Part shown: piece after piece, positions 1-6,880 of the stretch
Position numbering within the stretch: the stretch's first letter is position 1
Layout: each line of letters begins with the position of its first letter
Assembly: GCA_049600855.1 (NCBI GenBank)
Contig: JBMYQA010000207.1
Location: forward strand, 1-11,100
From: JBMYQA01 sp049600855
GTDB lineage: Bacteria; Bacteroidota; Bacteroidia; Cytophagales; Flammeovirgaceae
Length of the DNA: 11,100 nucleotides
Direction of reading: 5' to 3'
Program-made: the position numbers and the translations under genes
Notes under the pieces: generated by a model
What the model saw: only the letters and a program-made list of their open reading frames with translations
Told to the model about the DNA's origin: nothing
Database searches by the model: none

Positions 1-525
1 ACTGCAAATATGTTCAAGTCTAACAGTTGTTTAAACTACTATTTACAAAACAACAAATATTTAACAGTATTAAAATGACGAAGTTGGGGAAATCATTCCG
101 TATTTTAAAAAATATTCAATGAGTGATCCAATTTATTCAATCAATATGACAGCACACCACACACTGCATTTGGGTCGATTTAGTTAAATGGAAAGCAAAC
201 TTTACTTTTAAGCGTCCATAATATAAAATACTTTTCATATATCATCGTTACTATTGAGAGATAGAACTTGCTTTTTTTATTACACGAATATTCAAAAATC
301 AGCTTGTCTAAATTAATTTTAACCACGATATTGAAGTATTTAACGTTAGCGTACGGTGAACTTACACGAAATTTCTGATTATCACGTTCTTACATTAGGG
401 AGGCAACGAAAGATTTTTGTACTTTAGTATATTCTTATTTTATCTATGAAAGTTATTGATTAAAAGTTACCAATATAATTTTTGATCTTTTTAGCTAGAT
501 ACTTATCACTATTGAGGGATTAAAC
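1..525. other. AT-rich intergenic stretch with no supported gene
   Basis: All frames are broken by frequent stop codons, and the longest start-to-stop stretch I noticed on the plus strand is 22 codons (119-187), with no recognisable product. Visible sequence features are a near-palindrome at 25-40 centred on GTTTAAAC, and a 13-base direct repeat: ACTATTGAGAGAT at 250-262 and ACTATTGAGGGAT at 508-520, the second lying just before the first gene. No convincing TAnnTTTG promoter is seen. The closest is TAattTTTG at 474-484, with one base too many between its halves. A gene may end or begin left of the window, but nothing here shows it. Confidence 0.6.
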
Positions 526-1242
526 ATGAAAAAACTACTATTCATCCTGTTATTGCTTGGTTCATATGCCTTAGGCTATAGTCAAAGCGAAGAAACTGGC
601 GGATCATCAACCGATACTCCTGTTAAAGTACCTAAGAACATCTCCCCTGTACGAGATACGAGTATCATTACCCATAAAGAAGCCATCTTTCATCAAAAAC
701 TTATCGAAGAGTTTACCGAGTTGGAATTCGACACCGTATACATGATTCAATATGCCATTGTTACTGAAGTAACTTCGATGCCACAAAACTCCGTGGCTCT
801 TCCTTTTGTAATGACCGATATGATTATGTACTTTGTCATATCAGATCGTTATTACACGAGTTACAAACAAGCAAAAGCTATTGGCGAAAAGGTGAGAGCT
901 GATAATATACAATTCGAGTATTACATTGTAAAGCCTTGTGTGGTGCCAGTTAGTTCCCCAATGATTGCAAAGCGAAATAATGATCGGAAGGGCGCTTTTC
1001 GTATCCAATACACCTCTACCATTACCTATCCCGAAAAAGTATTAGATCATTTTATGGTGGAACTTCATAAGGGTAATTTTAGGCAAATCTCTGAACGTGC
1101 ATTTGAAAATAAAACTGAGGCTACCAGTTGGCTGCTAGAACAAGGACATCGACTGAAAGATTTCTGGATTTACCCCGTTTCTGCGGCCGCTTTAGACGAT
1201 AAAAATACATTAAATAATTCCCAAGCTACGTCACAGCCTTGA
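526..1242 (+). CDS. Exported protein of unknown function with internal duplication
   Basis: I do not recognise this 238-residue protein. Residues 1-20 form a clear signal peptide (two lysines, a leucine-rich core, then GYSQ), so the product is probably periplasmic or secreted; no lipobox cysteine is present. A Ser/Thr/Pro-rich linker (about 21-48) leads to two similar halves. Residues 70-140 start with VYMIQYAIVTEV and end with a helix-like run containing QAKAIGEKV, then EYYIVKP. Residues 157-221 start with FRIQYTSTITY and end with a matching helix containing TEATSWLLEQG, then FWIYPVSA. The beta-alpha-beta feel recalls the SPOR fold, but this is inference. The polar tail (222-238) looks disordered. 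The start has GAGGGA about seven bases upstream. It stands alone and converges on gltD. It could instead be an unrelated lineage-specific envelope protein. Confidence 0.8.
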   Translation: MKKLLFILLLLGSYALGYSQSEETGGSSTDTPVKVPKNISPVRDTSIITHKEAIFHQKLIEEFTELEFDTVYMIQYAIVTEVTSMPQNSVALPFVMTDMIMYFVISDRYYTSYKQAKAIGEKVRADNIQFEYYIVKPCVVPVSSPMIAKRNNDRKGAFRIQYTSTITYPEKVLDHFMVELHKGNFRQISERAFENKTEATSWLLEQGHRLKDFWIYPVSAAALDDKNTLNNSQATSQP

Positions 1243-1277
1243 CTTGGGTCTGAGAAACATAGTATCATACAATTGTC

Positions 1278-1318
1278 TAGGATTGTTAAATCATCTACTG
1301 GAAGATTTAGCAATCCTA
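1278..1318. terminator. 15-bp stem-loop between convergent genes
   Basis: TAGGATTGTTAAATC (1278-1292) pairs with GATTTAGCAATCCTA (1304-1318) around an 11-base loop, giving 15 pairs with a single T-G wobble. It sits 35 bases after the exported-protein gene and in the gap where that gene meets gltD. It lacks a proper T run on either side, so it may end transcription weakly, protect the 3' end of the message, or serve both strands. The rest of the 1243-1475 gap holds only minor hairpins. Confidence 0.55.
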
Positions 1319-1475
1319 TATTCATTTGCTGCTAACACCTCGCACAGTAATTATTTTTATGCAGCTTAACTTGTTTTATCCATAAGAAGAATGGCTGCTT
1401 CTCGCATACTTCTTTACCGATTTACGCAATTTTGTAGATGTAATCACATCGGCTTATTAGTTTCGCTTGTTGTAT

Positions 1476-2900
1476 TTAAACAAACTCCAATTGATCTACC
1501 AGAATCCTTTCCAGTATATTCATAGCTGCTTCTCTTCCGTCTAATGCTGCTGTTACTACTAAATCGGCACCACGTACAACATCTCCTCCAGCATATACGC
1601 CCGTTTTAGTGGTTTCGCCTTGTGCATTCACTTGAATAGCGCCCCATTCATCTAAAGCTACGCCTGCATCTTCCAAAAACTTAAACTTCTCATGATTAAA
1701 ACCCAAGGCTAAAATAATTACATCAGCTTCCATGATGTGTTCTGACCCTTCAATCTCGTTCACACGTTGCCTACCCTCGGCTGCTGGCTCTGAAAGCTCC
1801 GTTTTGACGAACTTCATTCCCGTAACATTTCCCGCTTTATCCGCTACAAAGTTTTTCGGAGAAGTCATGAATACAAACTCCACACCTTCTTCTTTCGCAG
1901 CTTTTACTTCCTTCTGACTCCCAGGCATATTGGTTTCATCCCTTCGGTAAACACATTGTACACGCGTAGCACCTTCTCGAATGCTCGTTCTCACACAATC
2001 CATAGCCGTATCGCCACCACCAATCACGATCACTCGTTTCCCCTTCACATCATACTTTTTATCAAACTGTTTCGCTTCTAACTTCTTTTGAATATTGGTC
2101 AGAAAAGGTACAGCCATATAAATATTTTTAGACTGATATCCTTCATCATTCAATACTTTACCTTCCATTGCCCCCATTGCTAGAAAGGTAGCATCGTGCG
2201 TATCACAGATTTCTTCAAAAGAGATGTCTTTGCCAATTTCTACCCCTAGCTTCAGCTCCATGCCTGCTTCTAACAATAATTTTACGCGGCGTTGCACCGC
2301 TTCTTTTTCTAATTTAAAACCAGGAATGCCATAGGTCATTAATCCTCCTGCTTCATCTGATTTCTCATAAATTACGGGTTTTACCCCTGCTCTTAATAAA
2401 AAGGTAGCACATGACAAACCTGCAGGACCAGAACCGATAATGGCTACTTGTTTATTTAATAAAGTGGGCGCAAACTCAGGTTTTAATCCAGCTTCAAACC
2501 CTTTTTCTGAAATGGAAACTTCAATGGCTCCAATGGTAATCGCTCCAAATCCATCTTCGAGGGTACAAGCACCTTCACACAAACGATCTTGTGGGCAAAT
2601 TCGACCCAAAATTTCAGGGAAAGGAGAAGTTTCGTTAGAAATTTGAAAGGCAAGCTCCAAATCTTTGTCGGCAATAAACCGCAACCACTGTGGAATACTA
2701 TTACTTAATGGACACCCTGTAGAACTACAATAAGGGTTTCCACATTGTATACATCGGCTTGCTTGTGAGCTTGCTTCTTCATTAGAATATACAATATTAA
2801 TTTCTTTGAAGTTGGCAACTCGCTCATTGGTAGGCCTTTTTAAAGGCTCTATACGCTCAATTTTAGTAAATTCGTACACGGCATCATAGATTAATCCCAT
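1476..2900 (-). CDS. gltD: Glutamate synthase (NADPH) small subunit
   Basis: This 474-residue protein is the flavoprotein subunit of glutamate synthase, which passes electrons from NAD(P)H through FAD and iron-sulfur clusters to GltB so that glutamine plus 2-oxoglutarate gives two glutamates in the cytoplasm. The N-terminal ferredoxin-like part has C50, C53, C58 and C63 (CIQCGNPYC, then GCP) and a second group C102, C108, C112 in the typical GRICPQDRLCEGAC run. The FAD-binding GSGPAG is at 156-161, the nucleotide-binding GGGDTAMDC at 294-302, and the closing GVYAGGDVVRGADLV at 434-448. The length fits the family. The start is the only good ATG before the conserved N-terminus. It is transcribed away from its right neighbour and has no gltB beside it. 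No clean TAnnTTTG promoter was found; TTTGTTTG on the minus strand at 2976-2983 is a near miss. GltD-like electron-transfer subunits exist for other enzymes, but the match to GltD is close. Confidence 0.95.
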   Translation of the reverse strand: MGLIYDAVYEFTKIERIEPLKRPTNERVANFKEINIVYSNEEASSQASRCIQCGNPYCSSTGCPLSNSIPQWLRFIADKDLELAFQISNETSPFPEILGRICPQDRLCEGACTLEDGFGAITIGAIEVSISEKGFEAGLKPEFAPTLLNKQVAIIGSGPAGLSCATFLLRAGVKPVIYEKSDEAGGLMTYGIPGFKLEKEAVQRRVKLLLEAGMELKLGVEIGKDISFEEICDTHDATFLAMGAMEGKVLNDEGYQSKNIYMAVPFLTNIQKKLEAKQFDKKYDVKGKRVIVIGGGDTAMDCVRTSIREGATRVQCVYRRDETNMPGSQKEVKAAKEEGVEFVFMTSPKNFVADKAGNVTGMKFVKTELSEPAAEGRQRVNEIEGSEHIMEADVIILALGFNHEKFKFLEDAGVALDEWGAIQVNAQGETTKTGVYAGGDVVRGADLVVTAALDGREAAMNILERILVDQLEFV

Positions 2901-3060
2901 TTATACATTCGCATAACAGGGTATGCTAATATAATAGGATTTTTGCTTGATCTAAAAATTTTCTAAACACAAGCGCAAACAAACGATTCCGTAAAAAAGT
3001 ATCTTTTCTAGCTTCTCAATCGTAAAAAAATCATGGGTATTCAAGGTACTTTTTGTAATA

Positions 3061-3094
3061 TTTGACGCATTTTGCAGTTCTAAATTTAGATTTG
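3061..3094 (+). promoter_or_regulatory. Bacteroidota-type promoter of the TPR-phosphatase gene
   Basis: TTTG at 3061-3064 lies 22 bases before TAGATTTG (3087-3094), matching the -33/-7 pattern known for the Bacteroidota primary sigma factor, at the long end of the spacing range. The -7 box continues as TAGATTTGTGC, an extension shared with two other promoters here. Transcription would start near 3100, leaving a leader of about 24 bases. Confidence 0.6.
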
Positions 3095-3123
3095 TGCTAC
3101 GCTTCATCATACCAAACTAACAA

Positions 3124-5247
3124 ATGAGACAAAAGTATTTGATATTTTTCTTTTTCTTCTCGCTCCTAACCCACCTCAATGGACAGAGTATAGAAGAAAT
3201 TGAAGCTAAAATATCGGAGGTACAAGGAGATAAGAAAGCCAAGACCATTCTTAGCCTACTCGATGATAACTTTGGTACTTATGTTACTGAAGATTCTGCA
3301 AAAACCCATCAATACATTTTAACAGCGATAGAATTAGCTCGCCAATCTAATAATCAAGAAATTTTAGCTGATGCCTACCTCAATCTCAGCCAGTTTTATG
3401 AGTATTATCCTGGATTTGATACCAATGAACTGGAAGCTGCTTTAAAATCATTAGAAATATTTAATAGCATCAATAATGAAGCACAAATTGGAAGATTAAG
3501 TGTGATTATTGGTAACATTTATAAAGATCAAGGCAACCTCCCTGACGCATTAAAATACTACCTTGATGCCAAGCCCATATTCGAGAAGACGGGTGACAAA
3601 CAATATGAAGCGATTGTTTTAGGAAGCATCGGATTAATTTACCTCAATGAGAATAAGTACAACAGCGCATTAGATTATTTCCAAGAAGCCCTCGACATTC
3701 TGCTAGCCGACAGCTTAGAAAATAATCGAAGTTATGAAGAAATCGCGATCACCTACACCAATATGGGGCGTTGTGAAGCTGAGCTAGGCAATTACAATAA
3801 GGCCATGGATTACTTCATTCGGGCAAAAAAGATCGATGAAGATATGGAAGACGATTATGGCGTTGCGTTCGATTATTTTGCCATTGCCGAAGTATTAGAG
3901 AAACAAAACTCCAATCATTCTGCCCTAAAATACGTTACCTCAGCCATTGAGCGCTTTGAAGAAGTGGGAGATAATTCATCCATTATTGCCTGTCGAATTT
4001 TAGAAGGGAAACTATATCGAAAAATGCGCTTGTACGACCAAGCACTTGAACAATTAACACAAGCCGTTCAACAAGCAAAACACGATAATACAAAACCTTT
4101 TGAACGAGAAGGGTATGAAGAGCTCTCCAAGCTTTACGAAGTAATGGGCGATATTCCCAAAGCGTTTGAAACGTACAAACAGTATATCGCTGTAAAAGAT
4201 TCAATTACCAGTAGTGAAGTATCAGCAGCAATCGAAAAATTACGAAACAGCTATGAAGTAAAGGAAAAGGCAAAAGAAAATGAACGATTGCAAAAAGAAA
4301 TTATAAATGAGCAATTGCGCAGAGAAGAGGAAAAAAATAAACGGAATCAACTCACGGCCTTTTCATTAATCGGAGGCGTATTATTAATTACCTTACTTTT
4401 GGTCATCTTTAGCCGATATAAATTAAAACAAAAGGCTAATGATGAACTCGAACAAAAAAACAAGATTATTGCCTACAGCAATGAAAAGATTACGGGAAGT
4501 ATACGCTATGGTAGGCGCATTCAAAAAGCGCTGCTGGCAGCTGGTGAACCCATAGAACTTGCCTTTCCAGACTCTTTTGTATTCCTCAAACCTAAAGATA
4601 TTGTAAGTGGTGATTTCTTCTGGTATGTAAATCGTGGAGAAGAGCAAATCATTGCTGCCATCGACTGTACTGGGCATGGCGTACCAGGAGCATTTATGAC
4701 GGTATTTGGCTATTCGCTCCTGAATAAAATTGTAAATGGAGATGGCGTTACCGACCCTTCTCAAATCCTTGCACTCTTAGGATTAGAAGTGATGAAGCTT
4801 TTCCAAACCAAAGAGGAAGATCAAATTATTCAAGACGGGATGGATATGGCTTTGTGCAAAATTGACCAGAAGAATAAACAGTTACACTTTGCTGGTGCCA
4901 ATCGTCCATTGTTACTTTACAATAAAGAAGGGCAGCATTACATTAAAGGAGATAAAGTAGGTTTAGGTGGTAAAATCATGTTAGAACGAGGTAAACCCTT
5001 CAATACTCATACCTTCAATTATGAAACCGATGATACCTTCTACATTTTCTCTGATGGGTATCAAGATCAATTTGGCGGTCCTGATGGAAAAAAGTTTATG
5101 AGTAAGCGTTTCCGAAAATATTTAGCAGACATCCAACCTTATTCTATGCAAGACCAAGCCCATATGCTCGAGACACATATTCAAGAATGGATGATCAATG
5201 AAAAGCAAACGGATGATATGATTATCATCGGAATAAGGTTAAAATAA
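3124..5247 (+). CDS. TPR sensor with cytoplasmic SpoIIE/PPM-type phosphatase
   Basis: This 707-residue protein probably senses something in the periplasm and dephosphorylates a serine or threonine on a cytoplasmic partner, as SpoIIE- and RsbU-like enzymes do to anti-sigma-factor antagonists. It has a signal peptide (1-21, ending NGQS). TPR-like helix pairs run from about 80 to 360 (for example around GNLPDALKYYLDA at 137-149 and GNYNKAMDYFIRA at 222-234). A charged coiled coil follows (about 368-408), then one membrane helix (411-429) followed by basic RYKLKQK, which places the C-terminus in the cytoplasm. The linker at 457-471 (TGSIRYGRRIQKALL) is typical of this Bacteroidota family. The metal-binding aspartates of the phosphatase are intact: D497 (SGDFFW), D514 (AIDCTGHG), D574 (DGMD), D644 (FSDGYQDQFGG), D697/D698 (TDDMIIIG). 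It has its own promoter and is monocistronic. The substrate is unknown; no antagonist or anti-sigma gene is nearby. Confidence 0.9.
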   Translation: MRQKYLIFFFFFSLLTHLNGQSIEEIEAKISEVQGDKKAKTILSLLDDNFGTYVTEDSAKTHQYILTAIELARQSNNQEILADAYLNLSQFYEYYPGFDTNELEAALKSLEIFNSINNEAQIGRLSVIIGNIYKDQGNLPDALKYYLDAKPIFEKTGDKQYEAIVLGSIGLIYLNENKYNSALDYFQEALDILLADSLENNRSYEEIAITYTNMGRCEAELGNYNKAMDYFIRAKKIDEDMEDDYGVAFDYFAIAEVLEKQNSNHSALKYVTSAIERFEEVGDNSSIIACRILEGKLYRKMRLYDQALEQLTQAVQQAKHDNTKPFEREGYEELSKLYEVMGDIPKAFETYKQYIAVKDSITSSEVSAAIEKLRNSYEVKEKAKENERLQKEIINEQLRREEEKNKRNQLTAFSLIGGVLLITLLLVIFSRYKLKQKANDELEQKNKIIAYSNEKITGSIRYGRRIQKALLAAGEPIELAFPDSFVFLKPKDIVSGDFFWYVNRGEEQIIAAIDCTGHGVPGAFMTVFGYSLLNKIVNGDGVTDPSQILALLGLEVMKLFQTKEEDQIIQDGMDMALCKIDQKNKQLHFAGANRPLLLYNKEGQHYIKGDKVGLGGKIMLERGKPFNTHTFNYETDDTFYIFSDGYQDQFGGPDGKKFMSKRFRKYLADIQPYSMQDQAHMLETHIQEWMINEKQTDDMIIIGIRLK

Positions 5248-5425
5248 TCCTTACAACTACAACCATCTCATAATAAGCTACTTACCAACATTTTTTCAAA
5301 GTTTTTTTTTAAAACAATTGTATTCTCCCCGATTAGGTATAGTTATTGATTATCTAATGTTGGCTAAAAAGAATACGCAAAATCACGAAGATTTTCCACT
5401 CTTTTTACACAAACCTGAAAAGTGA

Positions 5426-5456
5426 TTTGATAATATTATTTCATCAGATAAATTTG
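5426..5456 (+). promoter_or_regulatory. Promoter of gldJ
   Basis: TTTG at 5426-5429 is followed after exactly 19 bases by TAAATTTG (5449-5456), a full match to the Bacteroidota -33/-7 consensus. Transcription would start at about 5461-5463, so the leader of about 48 bases is taken up almost entirely by the overlapping inverted repeats at 5467-5500. Unlike the other three promoters here, the -7 box continues with GCA, not TGC. The 5248-5425 stretch before it holds a run of nine T (5302-5310) and no gene. Confidence 0.75.
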
Positions 5457-5466
5457 GCATTATTTT

Positions 5467-5500
5467 AATGGCAACCCTTTTACACTTGCCATTGTAAAAG
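5467..5500 (+). repeat. Two overlapping inverted repeats in the gldJ leader
   Basis: The first repeat is AATGGCAA (5467-5474) with TTGCCATT (5486-5493). The second is CTTTTACA (5477-5484) with TGTAAAAG (5493-5500). Both are perfect 8-base arms, interleaved in the order left 1, left 2, right 1, right 2. In RNA they give two hairpins (loops of 11 and 8 bases) that cannot form fully together, because they share base 5493 and leave no linker across the first stem. The second hairpin ends nine bases before the gldJ ATG at 5510 and so falls in the ribosome footprint; the first leaves more of that region free. A protein operator in the DNA is the alternative reading. Confidence 0.6.
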
Positions 5501-5509
5501 CGACAGATT

Positions 5510-6724
5510 ATGAATAAGATTAGGAGTTATGTTTACTTGTTAGGTTTTCTTGTGGTACTAGCAAGCTGCGGAAAAAAAGACGCACACCCAACAAGCTACA
5601 GCCCAGGAAAAGGCAGTACAAAAACAGGAATTGAATTTGCTGGCGGAAAAGATGATGAAGGCGCTTTCGCAGTAAGAGACTTCCGCGGTCAGCCAGAAGG
5701 GCCAGACTTAGTATTTATTGAAGGTGGTCGAGTAATTCTTGGTTCTTTTGAGGAAGATATACTCAACTCCAGAGATAACTTAGAAAGAACGGTCTCCGTT
5801 GCTTCATTTTATATGGACCAAACTGAGGTTGCTAACATTCACTGGTTAGAATACTTACATTATGCTAAAGATTCTGGTCAGCAATATTTTGAAGAAGCCT
5901 TACCTGATACTACAGTTTGGGCTAAAGAATTAGCCTACAACGATCCTTATGTAGATCATTATTTAAGATATCCTGGTTTCAGATACTTCCCTGTAGTAGG
6001 AGTTACTTGGACACAAGCCAATAACTACTGTATGTGGAGAACCACTATGGTAAATCGTAATCTTGCTTTGCAAAATGGTAATGATGAAGAAGTTGCTACA
6101 GCTGAAAGTGGTGGTCGAATTCCATTGGAATCTGGTATCGTATTGCCTGAGTACCGTTTACCTACAGAAGCTGAGTGGGAATATGCCGCACAAGCTTTGA
6201 TTGGTGTGCAGTATAACGATGAAAATCACAGCCATAGAAGGTTATATCCTTGGAATGGTCACTCATTAAGAAACCCTTATGGTAAATCAATGGGTACATT
6301 CTTAGCGAACTTCAAAAGAGGTCGTGGTGACTATGCAGGTATTGCAGGTAAATTGAATGATGGAGCCATGATTACAGAGTGGATTTATGCTTACCCTCCA
6401 AATGATTTTGGATTATACAATATGGCAGGTAATGTAAATGAGTGGGTTGAAGATATTTACCGTCCTCTTTCATTTGAAGATTTCTCTGACTTAAATCCAG
6501 TACGTAACAGTGGTTTCTTAGATGACCCTGATTATGGATATACATATGATAAGCCAAACTGGAACTCATTCATCGACAACCATGTACGTGTTTACAAAGG
6601 CGGATCATGGAAAGATGTAGCCTACTGGTTATCTCCTGGTACTCGAAGATACTTGGAAGAAGATTCAGCAACTGCTACAATCGGATTCCGCTGTGCCATG
6701 ATTCGAGCTGGTTACAACTACTAA
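5510..6724 (+). CDS. gldJ: Gliding motility / type IX secretion lipoprotein GldJ
   Basis: GldJ is an outer-membrane lipoprotein facing the periplasm, needed with GldK for gliding and type IX secretion in Flavobacterium. The signal peptide ends in a lipobox (LASC) with the lipidated cysteine at C20, followed by GKKD. From about 66 to 397 it is an FGE/SUMF1-type domain: LVFIEGG at 67-73, FYMDQTEVANIHWLEYL at 100-116, VVGVTWTQANNYCMWRT at 162-178, YRLPTEAEWEYA at 215-226, NMAGNVNEWVED at 304-315, YKGGSWKDVAYW at 362-373 and GFRCAM at 392-397. The cysteine pair that makes formylglycine in true FGE enzymes is absent (only C174 and C395 remain), so the role is structural. Stretches such as DTTVWAKELAYNDPYVDHYL and PVRNSGFLDDPDYGY fit GldJ, not GldK. 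At 404 residues it is short compared with Flavobacterium GldJ as I recall it. Promoter, structured leader and terminator make it a single-gene unit. Confidence 0.92.
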   Translation: MNKIRSYVYLLGFLVVLASCGKKDAHPTSYSPGKGSTKTGIEFAGGKDDEGAFAVRDFRGQPEGPDLVFIEGGRVILGSFEEDILNSRDNLERTVSVASFYMDQTEVANIHWLEYLHYAKDSGQQYFEEALPDTTVWAKELAYNDPYVDHYLRYPGFRYFPVVGVTWTQANNYCMWRTTMVNRNLALQNGNDEEVATAESGGRIPLESGIVLPEYRLPTEAEWEYAAQALIGVQYNDENHSHRRLYPWNGHSLRNPYGKSMGTFLANFKRGRGDYAGIAGKLNDGAMITEWIYAYPPNDFGLYNMAGNVNEWVEDIYRPLSFEDFSDLNPVRNSGFLDDPDYGYTYDKPNWNSFIDNHVRVYKGGSWKDVAYWLSPGTRRYLEEDSATATIGFRCAMIRAGYNY

Positions 6725-6740
6725 TTATAAATCTTATTCA

Positions 6741-6781
6741 AGAAAAAGGGCTTTCCTCGTCAGGGAAGTCCTTTTTCTTTT
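6741..6781 (+). terminator. Intrinsic terminator of gldJ
   Basis: A 15-pair stem, GAAAAAGGGCTTTCC (6742-6756) with GGGAAGTCCTTTTTC (6763-6777), contains two G-U wobbles and a six-base loop TCGTCA. It is followed by TTTT. It begins 17 bases after the gldJ stop codon. A-rich left arm and T-rich right arm suit a rho-independent terminator, and it separates gldJ from the next, separately promoted gene. Confidence 0.85.
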
Positions 6782-6812
6782 GTTAAATCTTCTTGTCATG
6801 TTAGCCAGCCCT

Positions 6813-6846
6813 TTTGTCTATCAATAAAGCACCTATATTTGTGCTT
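6813..6846 (+). promoter_or_regulatory. Promoter of the T9SS substrate gene, with a flanking inverted repeat
   Basis: TTTG at 6813-6816 is followed after 17 bases by TATATTTG (6834-6841), matching the Bacteroidota consensus; the -7 box extends as TATATTTGTGC. AAGCAC (6827-6832) and GTGCTT (6841-6846) form a perfect inverted repeat with an eight-base spacer that encloses the -7 box, a position from which a bound protein would block RNA polymerase. Two 8-base palindromes follow in the leader: GCTTAAGC (6847-6854) and ACGTACGT (6859-6866). The promoter is well supported; the operator is a guess. Confidence 0.7.
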
Positions 6847-6880
6847 GCTTAAGCTTTGACGTACGTTCACCACTCACGAT

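Noticed and set aside
119..187. 22-codon open frame in the left intergenic stretch
   Set aside because: No promoter, ribosome site or recognisable product; a frame of this length is expected by chance.
1437..1450. Small hairpin GATGT-aatc-ACATC after the gltD stop codon
   Set aside because: Only five pairs and no T run, too weak to call as the gltD terminator.
2976..2983. Minus-strand TTTGTTTG as the gltD promoter
   Set aside because: It breaks the TAnnTTTG rule at the second base and has no TTG element at a suitable distance.
4423..4764. 113-codon open frame on the minus strand
   Set aside because: It lies wholly inside the phosphatase domain of the TPR-SpoIIE gene, whose catalytic motifs are intact; the antisense frame shows no recognisable motif.
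5285..5363. Inverted arms CCAACATT and AATGTTGG 63 bases apart, with a run of nine T between
   Set aside because: Short arms at long distance with AT-rich filling; the T run is not preceded by a stable stem, so neither a terminator nor a structured element is supported.
5467..5500. H-type pseudoknot formed by both gldJ leader repeats at once
   Set aside because: The strand order fits, but the arms share base 5493 and leave no nucleotides to cross the eight-base first stem, so alternative hairpins are more likely.
5510..6724. Assignment as GldK or as a formylglycine-generating enzyme
   Set aside because: The conserved stretches match GldJ better than GldK, and the catalytic cysteine pair of true FGE enzymes is missing.
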